From Reclinomonas americana ATCC 50394 (taxonomy: Eukaryota; Jakobida; Jakobea; Jakobida): a stretch of 23,907 nucleotides of DNA. Positions 9,311 to 19,721 of the stretch are shown piece by piece. The stretch lies in the NCBI GenBank assembly GCA_048213135.1, contig PS016031.1:5296-29202 (forward strand), read 5' to 3'. Numbering within the stretch: position 1 is the first letter of the stretch; the number at the start of each line of letters is the position of its first letter. A program made the translations under genes and the position numbers. The notes below the pieces were generated by a model. That model did not search any database. It saw only the letters and a list, made by a program, of their open reading frames with translations, and had not been told where the DNA came from.

Positions 9311-9808
9311 TCATCTCTCGTCCACCTCATACACTTGGCGGGTGGGCGGTTGCACGGGCGGCAGCACCACGTCGCCCTTGCTCAGCGAGTAGTTGCGATC
9401 GGCATCCCAACCCGACAGGTCGCCGCAGGCCAGGAACGGCACGACCACGGTGCCGGTGACCGTGCCGCGCGACAGGGTCGCAAAGTCCAGCGAGTCGGCC
9501 AGCGGGTCAATCATCGAGGGTGTGTAGTCGGCGGGCGGCTGGAAGTCCAGGCACACCACAAAGGCCTCGAGGGATGAGTTGCGGGAGCTCTGTGGGGGGG
9601 AGGGCAAAGGGGGAAGGGAGTTAGGAGGGGAAGGGAGGCGAGGGAGAGAGAGAGAGAAAAACAGAATGCCATGGCAAGTGCTGGAAAGGAGAAGTGCACC
9701 TAAACGCAGATGCATGGTTAGAAAAAAAGACGTGAACAGCAGTACATGTGTGAAAGCTGACGATTGCGGTAAGTGGAAGCGCGAGCCACAGGAGATATGC
9801 ATGGAGAA

Positions 9809-9848
<40 letters not shown>

Positions 9849-10883
9849 CGTAGTGGTAGGAAGAGAAGAGAGACGGAGGCGTAGGTGGTAGGTAGTCGAC
9901 GTAGGTGTCGACTAGTTCGTAACGAAAGAAACGAAAAAAGGNNNNNNNNNNNNNNNNNNNNNNNNNNNNNNNNNNNNNNNNNNNNNNNNNNNNNNNNNNN
10001 NNNNNNNNNNNNNNNNNNNNNNNNNNNNNNNNNNNNNNNNNNNNNNNNNNNNNNNNNNNNNNNNNNNNNNNNNNNNNNNNNNNNNNNNNNNNNNNNNNNN
10101 NNNNNNNNNNNNNNNNNNNNNNNNNNNNNNNNNNNNNNNNNNNNNNNNNNNNNNNNNNNNNNNNNNNNNNNNNNNNNNNNNNNNNNNNNNNNNNNNNNNN
10201 NNNNNNNNNNNNNNNNNNNNNNNNNNNNNNNNNNNNNNNNNNNNNNNNNNNNNNNNNNNNNNNNNNNNNNNNNNNNNNNNNNNNNNNNNNNNNNNNNNNN
10301 NNNNNNNNNNNNNNNNNNNNNNNNNNNNNNNNNNNNNNNNNNNNNNNNNNNNNNNNNNNNNNNNNNNNNNNNNNNNNNNNNNNNNNNNNNNNNNNNNNNN
10401 NNNNNNNNNNNNNNNNNNNNNNNNNNNNNNNNNNNNNNNNNNNNNNNNNNNNNNNNNNNNNNNNNNNNNNNNNNNNNNNNNNNNNNNNNNNNNNNNNNNN
10501 NNNNNNNNNNNNNNNNNNNNNNNNNNNNNNNNNNNNNNNNNNNNNNNNNNNNNNNNNNNNNNNNNNNNNNNNNNNNNNNNNNNNNNNNNNNNNNNNNNNN
10601 NNNNNNNNNNNNNNNNNNNNNNNNNNNNNNNNNNNNNNNNNNNNNNNNNNNNNNNNNNNNNNNNNNNNNNNNNNNNNNNNNNNNNNNNNNNNNNNNNNNN
10701 NNNNNNNNNNNNNNNNNNNNNNNNNNNNNNNNNNNNNNNNNNNNNNNNNNNNNNNNNNNNNNNNNNAAGGTAAAGGTAAAAGGTAAACGGTAAACGAACG
10801 AACGTACGTACGTAGTACGTAGTAGTAGTAGAGTACGTAGTAGTAGGTAGGTAGGTACGGACGGACGACGACGACGACGAGAG

Positions 10884-10936
<53 letters not shown>

Positions 10937-13131
10937 CTAACGTGTGGTAAAGCAAGAGAGCGAGGCAGTGTGGTATGCAGGTGTGCATGTCAAAGCAAAA
11001 GAGCAGTATCACGCTGGCGTGAGAAAGCAGACAACTACGTGTGAGCTGCCGGGCAGGCAAACCTTTGGTTTCGCCACCGTGACGCGCCGGAAAAACATGT
11101 TGAGCTGCGCGTACAGGTAGCCAATGTCGCGTCCGCGGAACACCTTGGCCACGAAGGAGCCGCCCGGACGTAGCACAAAGGTGGTGATGTTGAGGGCGGC
11201 CAGGATGAGCTGCGACTGCATGTACTCGTCGAGGTCGTGGAGGCCGGTGACTGGGGAATGGGAGTATGAGGGAGGAGCGTGGGAAAGGGAGGATGAGAGG
11301 AGAACAGATGATGCAAGAGGTGTGAAGAGAAAGGAAAGGCTGACGATGAAAGGGAGTGGAGGAGACAGTGCTTCATCCGCTCCACACAAACTCACCATCC
11401 GGCGCCCCATCGCACACCACCAGGTCGGCCTTGTGACCGTCGAAATGCGCAATGATCTGCGACGCCGTCTCCTCTTGCGTAATGTCTCCCTGCAGTTGAA
11501 TGACGCCATCCAGCGGAGCCATCTCCTGCAAGTCGACGGCGACAATCACAGTGTCCCTGCGCGAGAGTGGGAAGCGGAAGTGAGTGACAGGAGAGAGGGA
11601 AGGGTAGAGAGAAGGGGAGGGGACAGAGAAGAGTTCATCTGGTCAGCTAGTGGTGTGAAGAGATGCGACAGTCATGTTTCGCTCAAAAGAAGCTCTTGAT
11701 CAACGTCGTACATGGGCATGGCACGGACAATGAGTCTCCGAGTGAAAGCAGGATACCAGGCTTGGCCTCTCCTATGAACACGTCGCAAAAGAAGCACACT
11801 TCAAGAGCAACGCAGCACAAACACTCGAGAGCGACGAGAACGCACAGTTTCATGCACAGCACAAACAACAACCACGCACACTCAAGGATGACACGAGCAA
11901 CGAGAATAAGTGCGTAAAGAGCATCGGGAAGATGCATCACTCGGCACGAGCAGAGAGTGAAGCATGCGAAGAGCATGTGACTTCCATGAACAGAAGAGAC
12001 ACAGCAAAGAGCGATGCGCGTGAAGTGCATGCGACCTACTCAGGAGGCTGCATGCTCAAGGTTCGAGACACAGCAGAGAGTGAAGCTCGAGAAGCGCATG
12101 TGACACACTCAGGAGGCTGCATGCTCTCGCTATCCTGACACAACAGCCAGTGGAAGCGCGAGACTACCTCCGGAGAATGCATGCTCTCATGTTCGACACA
12201 CAGCAAAGAGTGAAGAATGAAGAGTGTGTGACCTACTCCGGCGGTTGAAAGCTCTCAGACTCGAGACACAGCAAAAGAGTGAAGCATGTGAAGAGCAAGT
12301 GACTGCCTTGGGCGAATGTATGCTCAAGGTTCGAGACACAGCAAAAGAGTGAAGCACGTGAAGATTATGAACTGCAAGGGAGGATGCATGCTCTCACTAT
12401 CCTGACACAGCAGAGAGTGGAAGCGCGAGACTACCTCGGGAGGATGCATGCTCTCAAAGCTCCCACAATGTCCACACTGCAAACGACAAGTGACAAGCTG
12501 GGATCCCGAGCATGCTCCCGTCCTCGCACAGCAACCGAGCACGAGCAACTACGTTACCACCTGCACCTCATAATACTCCCTTCTCCCTCTCCTCACTCCC
12601 TCCCCTCTCTCGCAACTCCGCCGACGCCGGTCTCTGCGCCTCGGGCACATCCAGATGATACAACTGTCGCTGCAACACCTGCGACCACGAGCCCGGCGCC
12701 GCACACAAGTCCACTGCACGACGCACGCCCTCAAACAAGTGGAATTCCTCGTTCACTTGCTACACAAAACGAGAGAGATGAGCATGACGAGGAGCGCGGA
12801 GAGTGACAAGGAGCTCACCAGCAGCTTGTATGCACTGCGCGCTCGCCACCCTTCTTGCTTGGCAAGCCGATAGAACTTGTCTGTGAGAGTAGTCAAGGCG
12901 ACGGATAAAGCGGCACCTAAGTCGTCGCCTAAGTGCGCCTATCCTCACATGCACACTCAGTCTTCACACTCTTGTTCTCTGTGTGCCTCTCTCTCTCTCT
13001 CTCTCACATGCACACACTCGCACACACTCACACACACTCTCACACACACACACTCTTTTACACACTCTTTCACACACTCTTCTCTCTCCTTCCTCTCACT
13101 CACCTCGCTTATCCTTTGTGGTTCGACCCAT
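9311..13131 (-). CDS. TRM7: TRM7/FTSJ1-type tRNA 2'-O-methyltransferase
   Basis: By family, the enzyme methylates the ribose 2'-OH of tRNA anticodon-loop positions 32 and 34 using S-adenosylmethionine. Six exons: 13131-13104, 12880-12819, 12759 to 12617 (or 12626), 11556-11396, 11250-11063 and 9589-9311; about 286 aa, usual length. Motifs: AYKLL (K28), [11 protein letters not shown] (47-57, SAM loop), VVCDGAPD (about D127), [10 protein letters not shown] (about K167) and [10 protein letters not shown] (about E202). These complete the K-D-K-E tetrad of FtsJ-like RrmJ-fold enzymes. The exon 3 donor is uncertain between GTTGCG (12616) and GTCGGC (12625); both keep frame. Intron 3 (1060 nt) carries a minisatellite and intron 5 (1473 nt) the assembly gap. 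The family sequence is contiguous across intron 5, so no exon should be hidden in the gap. C-terminus is [11 protein letters not shown]. Confidence 0.95.
9815..9845 (+). repeat. GA dinucleotide tract in TRM7 intron 5
   Basis: About 15 GA units on the plus strand, equal to CT on the coding strand of the minus-strand gene. It flanks the gap on the acceptor side. Confidence 0.9.
9942..10766. other. assembly gap (825 N)
   Basis: An unbroken run of N within TRM7 intron 5. Both edges are short tandem repeats: GTAGGTAG and CGAAAGAAACGAAAAAAGG on the left, and AAGGTAAAGGTAAAAGGTAAA then ACGTACGTACG on the right. The missing piece is therefore probably repeat that the assembler could not cross. The N count may not equal the true length. 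Confidence 0.98.
10888..10934 (+). repeat. GA dinucleotide tract next to the gap
   Basis: About 23 GA units, interrupted once by T near the start. It lies between the gap and the exon 5 donor of the minus-strand TRM7 gene, so it is CT on the transcript strand. Confidence 0.9.
11930..12470. repeat. about 70-bp minisatellite in TRM7 intron 3
   Basis: GACACAGC or GACACA(A/C) anchors occur at about 11998, 12067, 12137, 12195, 12265, 12335 and 12404, with a period of 69-70 bp apart from one shortened copy. A typical unit contains GACACAGCAAAGAGTGAAGC, then a GTGAAGAGCATGTGAC block, then GGAGGATGCATGCTCTCA. GCATGC is palindromic and kept in most copies. A further degenerate copy may precede the first anchor. 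There are no unique spacers, so it is not a CRISPR array. Confidence 0.85.
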
Positions 13132-13201
13132 GCCACACTGAGCAAACAACAACAAAAACGCGACCAAATCATGTCCTGTCAGCACTCTCTTTCTCTCACA
13201 C
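13132..13201. promoter_or_regulatory. 70-bp divergent promoter between TRM7 and the lectin gene
   Basis: The TRM7 start codon (minus strand, 13131) and the lectin start codon (plus strand, 13202) are separated by only 70 bp. The interval has an A/C-rich stretch (CAAACAACAACAAAAACGCG) and a pyrimidine-rich end (CTCTCTTTCTCTCACAC) directly before the lectin start. No TATA box is seen. Both promoters and both 5' UTRs must fit here or overlap the opposite gene. Confidence 0.65.
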
Positions 13202-13700
13202 ATGGACGCGCAAAGCACACAGCGCACCACAGGCACTCTTGCGCTACTTGTGGTCATACTCCTCGCATTACAAGCCGCAGGTGAGAGAAGAGAGAGAGAG
13301 AAGAGAAGAGAGAGTGTGTGAGAGACAGACGTGTGTGAGTGTCTTTCTCACCTCTTTCTTGCTCATTCACTCACTCACTCTCTCACTCACTCACTCACTC
13401 ACTCACTCACTCACTCACTCACTCACTCACTCACTCACTCACTGCACTTACTCACACTCTCTTCTCTCTCTCTCACTCACTGCACTCACTCACTCACTCA
13501 TTCACTCACTCACTCCCTCCCTCCCTCCCTCCCTCACTCACTCACTCACTCCTTCACTCACTCCCTCCCTCCCTCCCTCCCTCCCTCCCTCACTCACTCA
13601 CTCACTCCTTCACTCACTCCTTCACTCACTCCTTCACTCACTCCTTCGCTCACTCCTTCACTCACTCCTTCACTCACTCACTCACTCACTCCTTCACTCA

Positions 13701-13731
<31 letters not shown>

Positions 13732-16098
13732 TCACTCACTCACTCACTCACTCACTCACTCCTCTCTTCTGCTTCTCCTTCTCCTTCATTGCCTTCCACT
13801 CACCCTTCCTTTTGCAGCCACTCTCCACGACCTCATCCCCAGCAACCTCTCCGGCTCCCCCGACTTTTCTCTGCATGGAGTGGCCGTGGATCGCGGCATG
13901 ACTGTCGACCTCACTCCCAGCACTGCCAGTGTCGGTGCGCTCTTGTTGTTTTGTGTGTTGTCTGTGGGGGGGTGCTCATCTCTCTTGTCACAGTTGGTGG
14001 CGTGTGGAGCCTGTTCACGTACTCGCTCTCCAACATGATTGATGTCGACGTGTCGTTTCAGATCTCGGAGCATTCGCGGTACTGCCAGGTGGGCCTCTCT
14101 CGTTGTCGATGCTCCTTCTCTCGTGCCACAGCCATGCCCGTTTTTAAGTCCCCATTCTTCTTGCTTCTGTGTATGCAGTCCCTTTTGATGCTGCCTCTCC
14201 CTTCATCTATCGTCGCACGTCCTCTTCTGATCCCTCAGTTCGCCCCAGTCCCTGTCGCTCCCATGCTTTTTGTTTCGTTGTATGCCGTGTTGCCTCTCCA
14301 GCCTGCTGTTTCTTTCTGCATGCTTGCCTCTCTCTGTTCTTTTCCTCTTCTCTCAGCTGTCCTCAGTCCTTGTCGCTCACGTTTGCTTTGGTTCTCCAAT
14401 TGCCTCAGCCTGTCCCTTCACTCGCTTCTCAGTCATTGACCTTCTCTGTCATCTTCCTTTCTCTTGCATGGGGAGTCGAAATGAGAATGTTGCACTCTGC
14501 TGCTTCATTTCTGCCACTCCTTCCTTTCTTCCTCCTGCTCTTGTCTCACTTGCTCTCGCTGTCTCTCCCTCTTCCTCCGCCCTCTCCTCCTGTCTCTCTC
14601 GCACGCGTGTAGTACTATTGTTGTCTGCTATATTCACTCGCTCAGCAGTCCGTGCTTCTCTCTTCTCCTTCTCCCTCACTTTATTTACGCTCCCTTCCCT
14701 TTTATGCCCTCAGATCACAACCATCGCCGACGGCACCGCACATCGGCAATTCGACGACTGCGAGCCACACGCCAATGGCGGCGATGGGCTGGCGCTGGTG
14801 TTTCAGGCCTCCAGTGTGCCCATGCGATCGCTGGGCGGCTCGGGAGGTGGCGGTGGATTCGACGGGCTGACTCGTGCGCTGGCCGTGTACTTTGACTCGC
14901 ATTCCAACATGAATAAGTTGCGTGTCACGATGCGCTGTGCTTCTTCTCTCATCGGCCTCCCGTCCGTATCTGCCTCTGTGCAATGACGCTCTCTTCCTTG
15001 ATTGCTGAGATGCCGACGCGCTTGCCTCGCCTTTCTCTTTCACGCAAGCACTCTCTCTTCTATTCAGTGCAACCGCACTGACTTGCACGTTGCCGCACGA
15101 TGCTGTACACAATGCACTAGTCACCTGTCTCCCCCGCGCCCTCTTTGTGTTTGTCGCACTCCGTTTGCATCAATATTTCCTCGATCTGTTGTTCATTCTT
15201 GTACCTTCCTTCTCTCCCGTTACTCGCAGTACCTAAGCGTTGCGATTCAGTGCTCTCCTCCCTTTCTACAGTTGCTTTCTCTGCCACATACTCGCACTCT
15301 GCTTTGCACTCTCTTCAACATTCACATTTCAGTACACATGCGGTCTCCTGTCTGACTCTTGCATCTCTCTTTCCTCATGAGCGTGAATACTCACTTCCAC
15401 GTCTTCTTCCACCTCTCTCTCTTTCCTCTCCCCCCTCTCCTCTCTCCCCTCTCCTCTCTCCCCTCTTCGCCCCTCTCTCCCCTTTCCCCCTTCCACCCTT
15501 CCCTCCCACCCGCAGCCACGAAACATGGGGCGGCGAGCTCGGCGTCTACGCCGGCGGCGTAGGCGGCATCACCACCGACGAAACCACGCGCATCTACTCT
15601 GGCGCCCTGCGCTTCAACATCTCCGACACCCTGTCGCACTCGTTCCGCGCCTCTCTGCGGCCCGGTCTGCCACCAGCGTGGCTCACGAGCCGCGTGCAAC
15701 TGAGTTGCGCTCTTGTTGATTGTACGTTCTCCTTATCTCGGATCCTTACCTGCTGTGGCAGACACGCTCGGCGGCACCTATCTTGGCTCGCCACTGACGA
15801 CGGCCGACCGGTACGCCTCGTTGTACATTTGGATGTCGCCCAACACGGATCCGTACCCCGAAATCGTGCTCCCCATCAATCTCGATGCCGTTGCGTTCCC
15901 CATTTCTGCTTCTCCTTTCCTCCTTTTCTTCCTCACCTCACCTCTCTGTGGTAGATCTTTGGACCGGCCGTCGCCAACGTGTACGCCGGCCTCACGTCGT
16001 CCACTGGCGGCCGGCATTCCAAGCACACGGTGGTCAGCTGGGAGGTCTGCGAGAGACCCATACCCGTCGACACGCTCGTCATGTCGTGTCCGCCGTGA
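13202..16098 (+). CDS. secreted L-type (legume-type) lectin-domain protein
   Basis: Seven exons: 13202-13280, 13818-13934 (or 13928), 13994-14088, 14714-14916, 15516-15703, 15762-15889 and 15955-16098; 317 aa. Exon 1 is a signal peptide (hydrophobic TLALLVVILLALQAA). The lectin fold shows FTYSLSNMIDVDVSFQI (strand), NGGDGLALVFQ, GFDGLTRALAVYFDSHSN and, near the end, NVYAGLTSSTGGRHSKHTVV followed by SWEV. The last matches the closing AYVGFSASTG...W strand of L-type lectins. Such domains bind glycans, usually with Ca2+ held by an Asp/Asn loop; NMNNHE after the FD strand could serve. There is no membrane anchor or KDEL, unlike ERGIC-53/VIP36 cargo receptors, so export or lysosomal delivery is likelier. 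Exons 4 and 6 end at GTTGCG donors and exon 5 probably does too (GTACGT at 15722 is an in-frame alternative). Confidence 0.85.
13360..13770 (+). repeat. CACT/CCCT/CTTCACTCA low-complexity tract in lectin intron 1
   Basis: Long runs of the tetramer CACT alternate with CCCT runs and a CACTCACTCCTT 12-mer, filling most of intron 1 (13281-13817). The open frames here translate as LTHS repeats in all three plus frames, as expected of a period-4 repeat, and are not coding. Confidence 0.95.
14089..14713 (+). other. lectin intron 3
   Basis: A 625-nt pyrimidine-rich intron with GTGGGC donor and CCCTCAG acceptor. Several frames stay open, but none contains a segment resembling the lectin fold, and the flanking exons join in phase 0. 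I see nothing else in it. Confidence 0.7.
14917..15515 (+). other. lectin intron 4
   Basis: A 599-nt intron starting GTTGCG and ending CCCGCAG, with a CTCCCCTCTCC-rich stretch at 15411-15510. No exon is supported inside. The flanking exons join in phase 2 to give NMNN-HETWGGELGVY, which only works with the GTTGCG donor. Confidence 0.7.
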
Positions 16099-16233
16099 TG
16101 CACGAAAAAATATGAATGCCTTTTGTACTTTTCTGCTCAGCGTCTCTCTCAAGTCACCTCTATGTGGGATTCTAGATAATCAAAAATAGGAAAGACAGAG
16201 CAGGGCACCGGAAGGCTCGATATTGTCCATGTC

Positions 16234-19200
16234 TTAGGCGGTGGCGGTGGTGATCTGTGGCACGGACCAGCCTGCACACACATTCTTGTGAGCGACAAAA
16301 AGCATGCACACCAATCGGGTTCCCATTTCACGTACCGTAGGTGTTGACAAACTGCTTGAGGGAGGGGTTGTCGTGGGTCAGCGCCGGCAGGTACTCGCGC
16401 ACAAACTCACGAGTCCACCACTGCGTCGGCGAGTCGGTGTTGACGGCAAAGCGGTAGCGGTACAGATCGGCCTTGACGGCCACCGGCGGGGAGCCGCCAG
16501 CAAAGGGGTTGCGTGCCAGCAGAGAGGTGACCTGCGCGAGAAGGGGAAGGAGGGGGACACGCTAATGTCAGCAACATGAATCGGAGGCCGAAGATACCCG
16601 AAGATGAGGCGGAGCACACTCTCCCCCTGCATGCTTCTTTCGTGGACGAAGATGTAAACCGTCAGGGCCAAGTAAGGAGGTCAGAGCAAGACGTGTAGAG
16701 AGTGCACCACAATGAGCCACACGTGATACGCCAAAGAATTCTCACTCACTTGCAACGCTCCCTTGTCTTCCTCGTGCGACGACTAACCTCCGCGTTGAGG
16801 AAACAATGTGCATTCTCACTCAGCTTGCAGCAACCCACTCTGATCTCACTATCTGGTGGCGCAGACAAACCCTCCGCGAAAGACGACTCACTTCTACGTT
16901 GATCTCAACTCATGAGGTGCCACTTACAGCGCAAACGAGCAATGCACGTGAATACAAAACTCACGATGTGAAACCAACTCACATGAAGTTGCACAACCAC
17001 ACACACCCTGTGTACCCGTGCTGAGCGCAAAAGCCATTCGCTTCGCTCACACGCACTCACATTATTCCTTAAAACCTCTTCGACTCGTGCACAAACGCAG
17101 TACATCCCAGCCGCTTCTGAACACCCTATGCTGACTGCAAGTACACTCACACCCGCATGCTCCTCAAACGCCTGACCCAATATTCACACACTCAGCCTTT
17201 GCTTTCTCTTCCCCCAATCTCTCTCGTCTCACCTCCGGCGTGTTGGCCAGCAAGTGAGCCGTCAGGCTGATGATCCACGGCTGCGCGTTGTACGGCATCT
17301 ACAAGAGTTGATAAGCAACGAGGAGCAACAGCACGTCGCGACCACATCAAAATTAGTACCTGCTGGGCGAACCACTGCGAAGAGGCAAGGAAAGTGGTGA
17401 GAAAACAATTAGCTGTGCGGTTCATGGAGGAGAGCGTGCTCACCATCTGCCAGTCGAGGCGGTAGTGGAACGGCGAAATGAGGCACGGCATGCGATTCAC
17501 GTCGCCCGGCTTGCACTGCAACGCGCTAAATGAGTGAAGCGAGAAGCAGGTGATCGTGCTTTGCAATATGACCCAACTGGGAACTCATACTCCTCCCACG
17601 TCTGACCGTCGCGCGTGCCAAGGATGATCACCTCGTGGCGCTCCTTGGAAATGGCGCCAAAGGCACCGTAGGTGCCGACTGCGAGCGACTCGGGATGTGA
17701 GAAATTGCCGGGAATACACACCCGTGAACAGCAGCTCACCAATGTGCAGGCGGTCCATGGAGGCTACAAGACGCACAAAATGAAAGGGTGAGCACCACAA
17801 GAAGCACTCATTCCATCTCAACTCCAACCCTACCATTCATGATTTGATGGTGCTCCGGGTACGCCAGGTTCTGCGAATCCAGCCCGCCACGTGGGTCAGC
17901 CTCGTCAATTCAAAAGCAGCAGCTGCTACAACACCAACCTGCACCACCGGCACCGACAACCACGCCACCGTTGCCACGAGGGCCACGGTCGCCACCAGAC
18001 GAATGACTTGCGGCAGCACAGCCGTGCAACGACGGGCGAACGAGCGCTTCCGGATCTCAACGGCCTTCTTCTGGCGCATCTCCTCCGCGGCCACCGCGTG
18101 GCGGCTGATAAAGCGCGGAGTCTGCGTGGAGGGAAGGTTCAGTGAGCACCGCGAAGATTGCGAAGAAATGGATGGACAGCGAATTTGACTCACAAACTTG
18201 GCGAGGAAGGCATCATCGAGGGAGAAGATGGCCGGCACGATGCTGAGCCCTGCGTGCAAATGAAGTCAGCAGCTGTTACCTTGTGAGCACACAGGCAGTC
18301 GTTACGCACAGTTCCTGCAAGGACAGAATGAGCGTGAATGTCAAGCAGCACTGTGTTGGCGGGGAAACAGACTCACAGGTACGACAGGTTGCCGCTGCGC
18401 AAATAAAGCAACAGAATGAGAAACGGTGCGCGTACTCACGAACCGTGTTCCTCACGATCAACCGCACCTGATGATCAGCATCACCTGGAAGCCGATTTGG
18501 ATGACACCAGCCGTGCGCTGGACGTAGCGGTTCGGCACGAGGAGGCCGAACGGGCTGTTCACGACGCAAGAAGAATTAAGGTGAGCAGCGAGGATAAAGA
18601 AGAGCAGTACAGCCACAAGGAACGAAACACCACTAGCTCCACAAAGTGGTTGACAGCAGTCGAGGCCATTTGCGCCTCCACCGGCAACATGTGCAGGAAC
18701 TGCGTTCACCGAGGGAGGTGAGGAATAGTGGACGCGTTGAGCAACGAATGCACGTCAGTTGAAACGCACGTACGACACTGCATGGTGAAAATGAGAGACT
18801 TGTTTTGAGACGCAGAGGGGAACACAGACACAGACTCACCAGGCGACGGATTCGGCTGCGTCTCGTAGTGGTAGCTGCCAAAAGGAACACGATGAGTTAC
18901 GGACGCATGTCAGTCGCAAGAGTGCGAGAAAGCTCACTTCATGCAGGTCAGATCGCGCCAGCACTGGTCACCGCGAATCTGCACACTCACGAAAGTGAGA
19001 CACCGCGCACGCTGCGACGCAAAGCGAAGAGTCGCGCAAACCTTGATCAGACCGGCACCCAGCATCTGCGACACAATATGTTGAGCAACGTGATCTTGTA
19101 TGACTAAAACAACAAGCGACAAACGCACCAGTCGGAACATGAACCAGCGCATGAGCCACACCACAACAGTCGACGGCGCCGACGACGAAGCGAACGGCCA

Positions 19201-19690
19201 TGGCTTCGTGAACGGCACGAGGAAGCAGGCAAGGAAGCCCAGCTCCAGTGTCTGCGCAAACACCGGCAGTGAGGATCGAGTGGACAAAGTTGATCTTTCC
19301 GTTTGTTGCCTCACCATCGCCTCCCATCCAAAACCGTAGAAAGTCTGCGGCACACGGTGTGAGAGCGAGCTATTGAAGTGAAACGAATCGGAAAGAGGAC
19401 GCAACTTGGCCCACTTGCACAATGGACTGGTAGCAGCACCACAGGCCAAACATGATGAAGAAGTTGGCAAAGCCGGCCACCACGAGACCAGCCAGGACCA
19501 TGCCCACAACGCTGCACGCATATCACGTCAGGACTAAAGTGTGTCTCTCTAAGAAATCTCTCCGTCCGTGCACACACCTCAGCTGCATCAGGCCATTGTC
19601 CACGGCAGTACCGTTGCCACCATCGGCCTCGAACCAGAACTGGACAAGTGTACGGTGAGTGGGGAGGGGAAACAACCGCACACGTTCCTG

Positions 19691-19721
<31 letters not shown>

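Noticed and set aside
9885-11060. ORFs spanning the N run
   Set aside because: They consist mostly of undetermined residues.
11930-12470. CRISPR-like periodic repeat
   Set aside because: Units are contiguous and degenerate over their whole length with no unique spacers, and the host gene is clearly eukaryotic.
13331-14038. Long open frames translating as LTHSLTHS repeats
   Set aside because: A period-4 simple repeat without stop codons is open in all three frames; it lies inside lectin intron 1.
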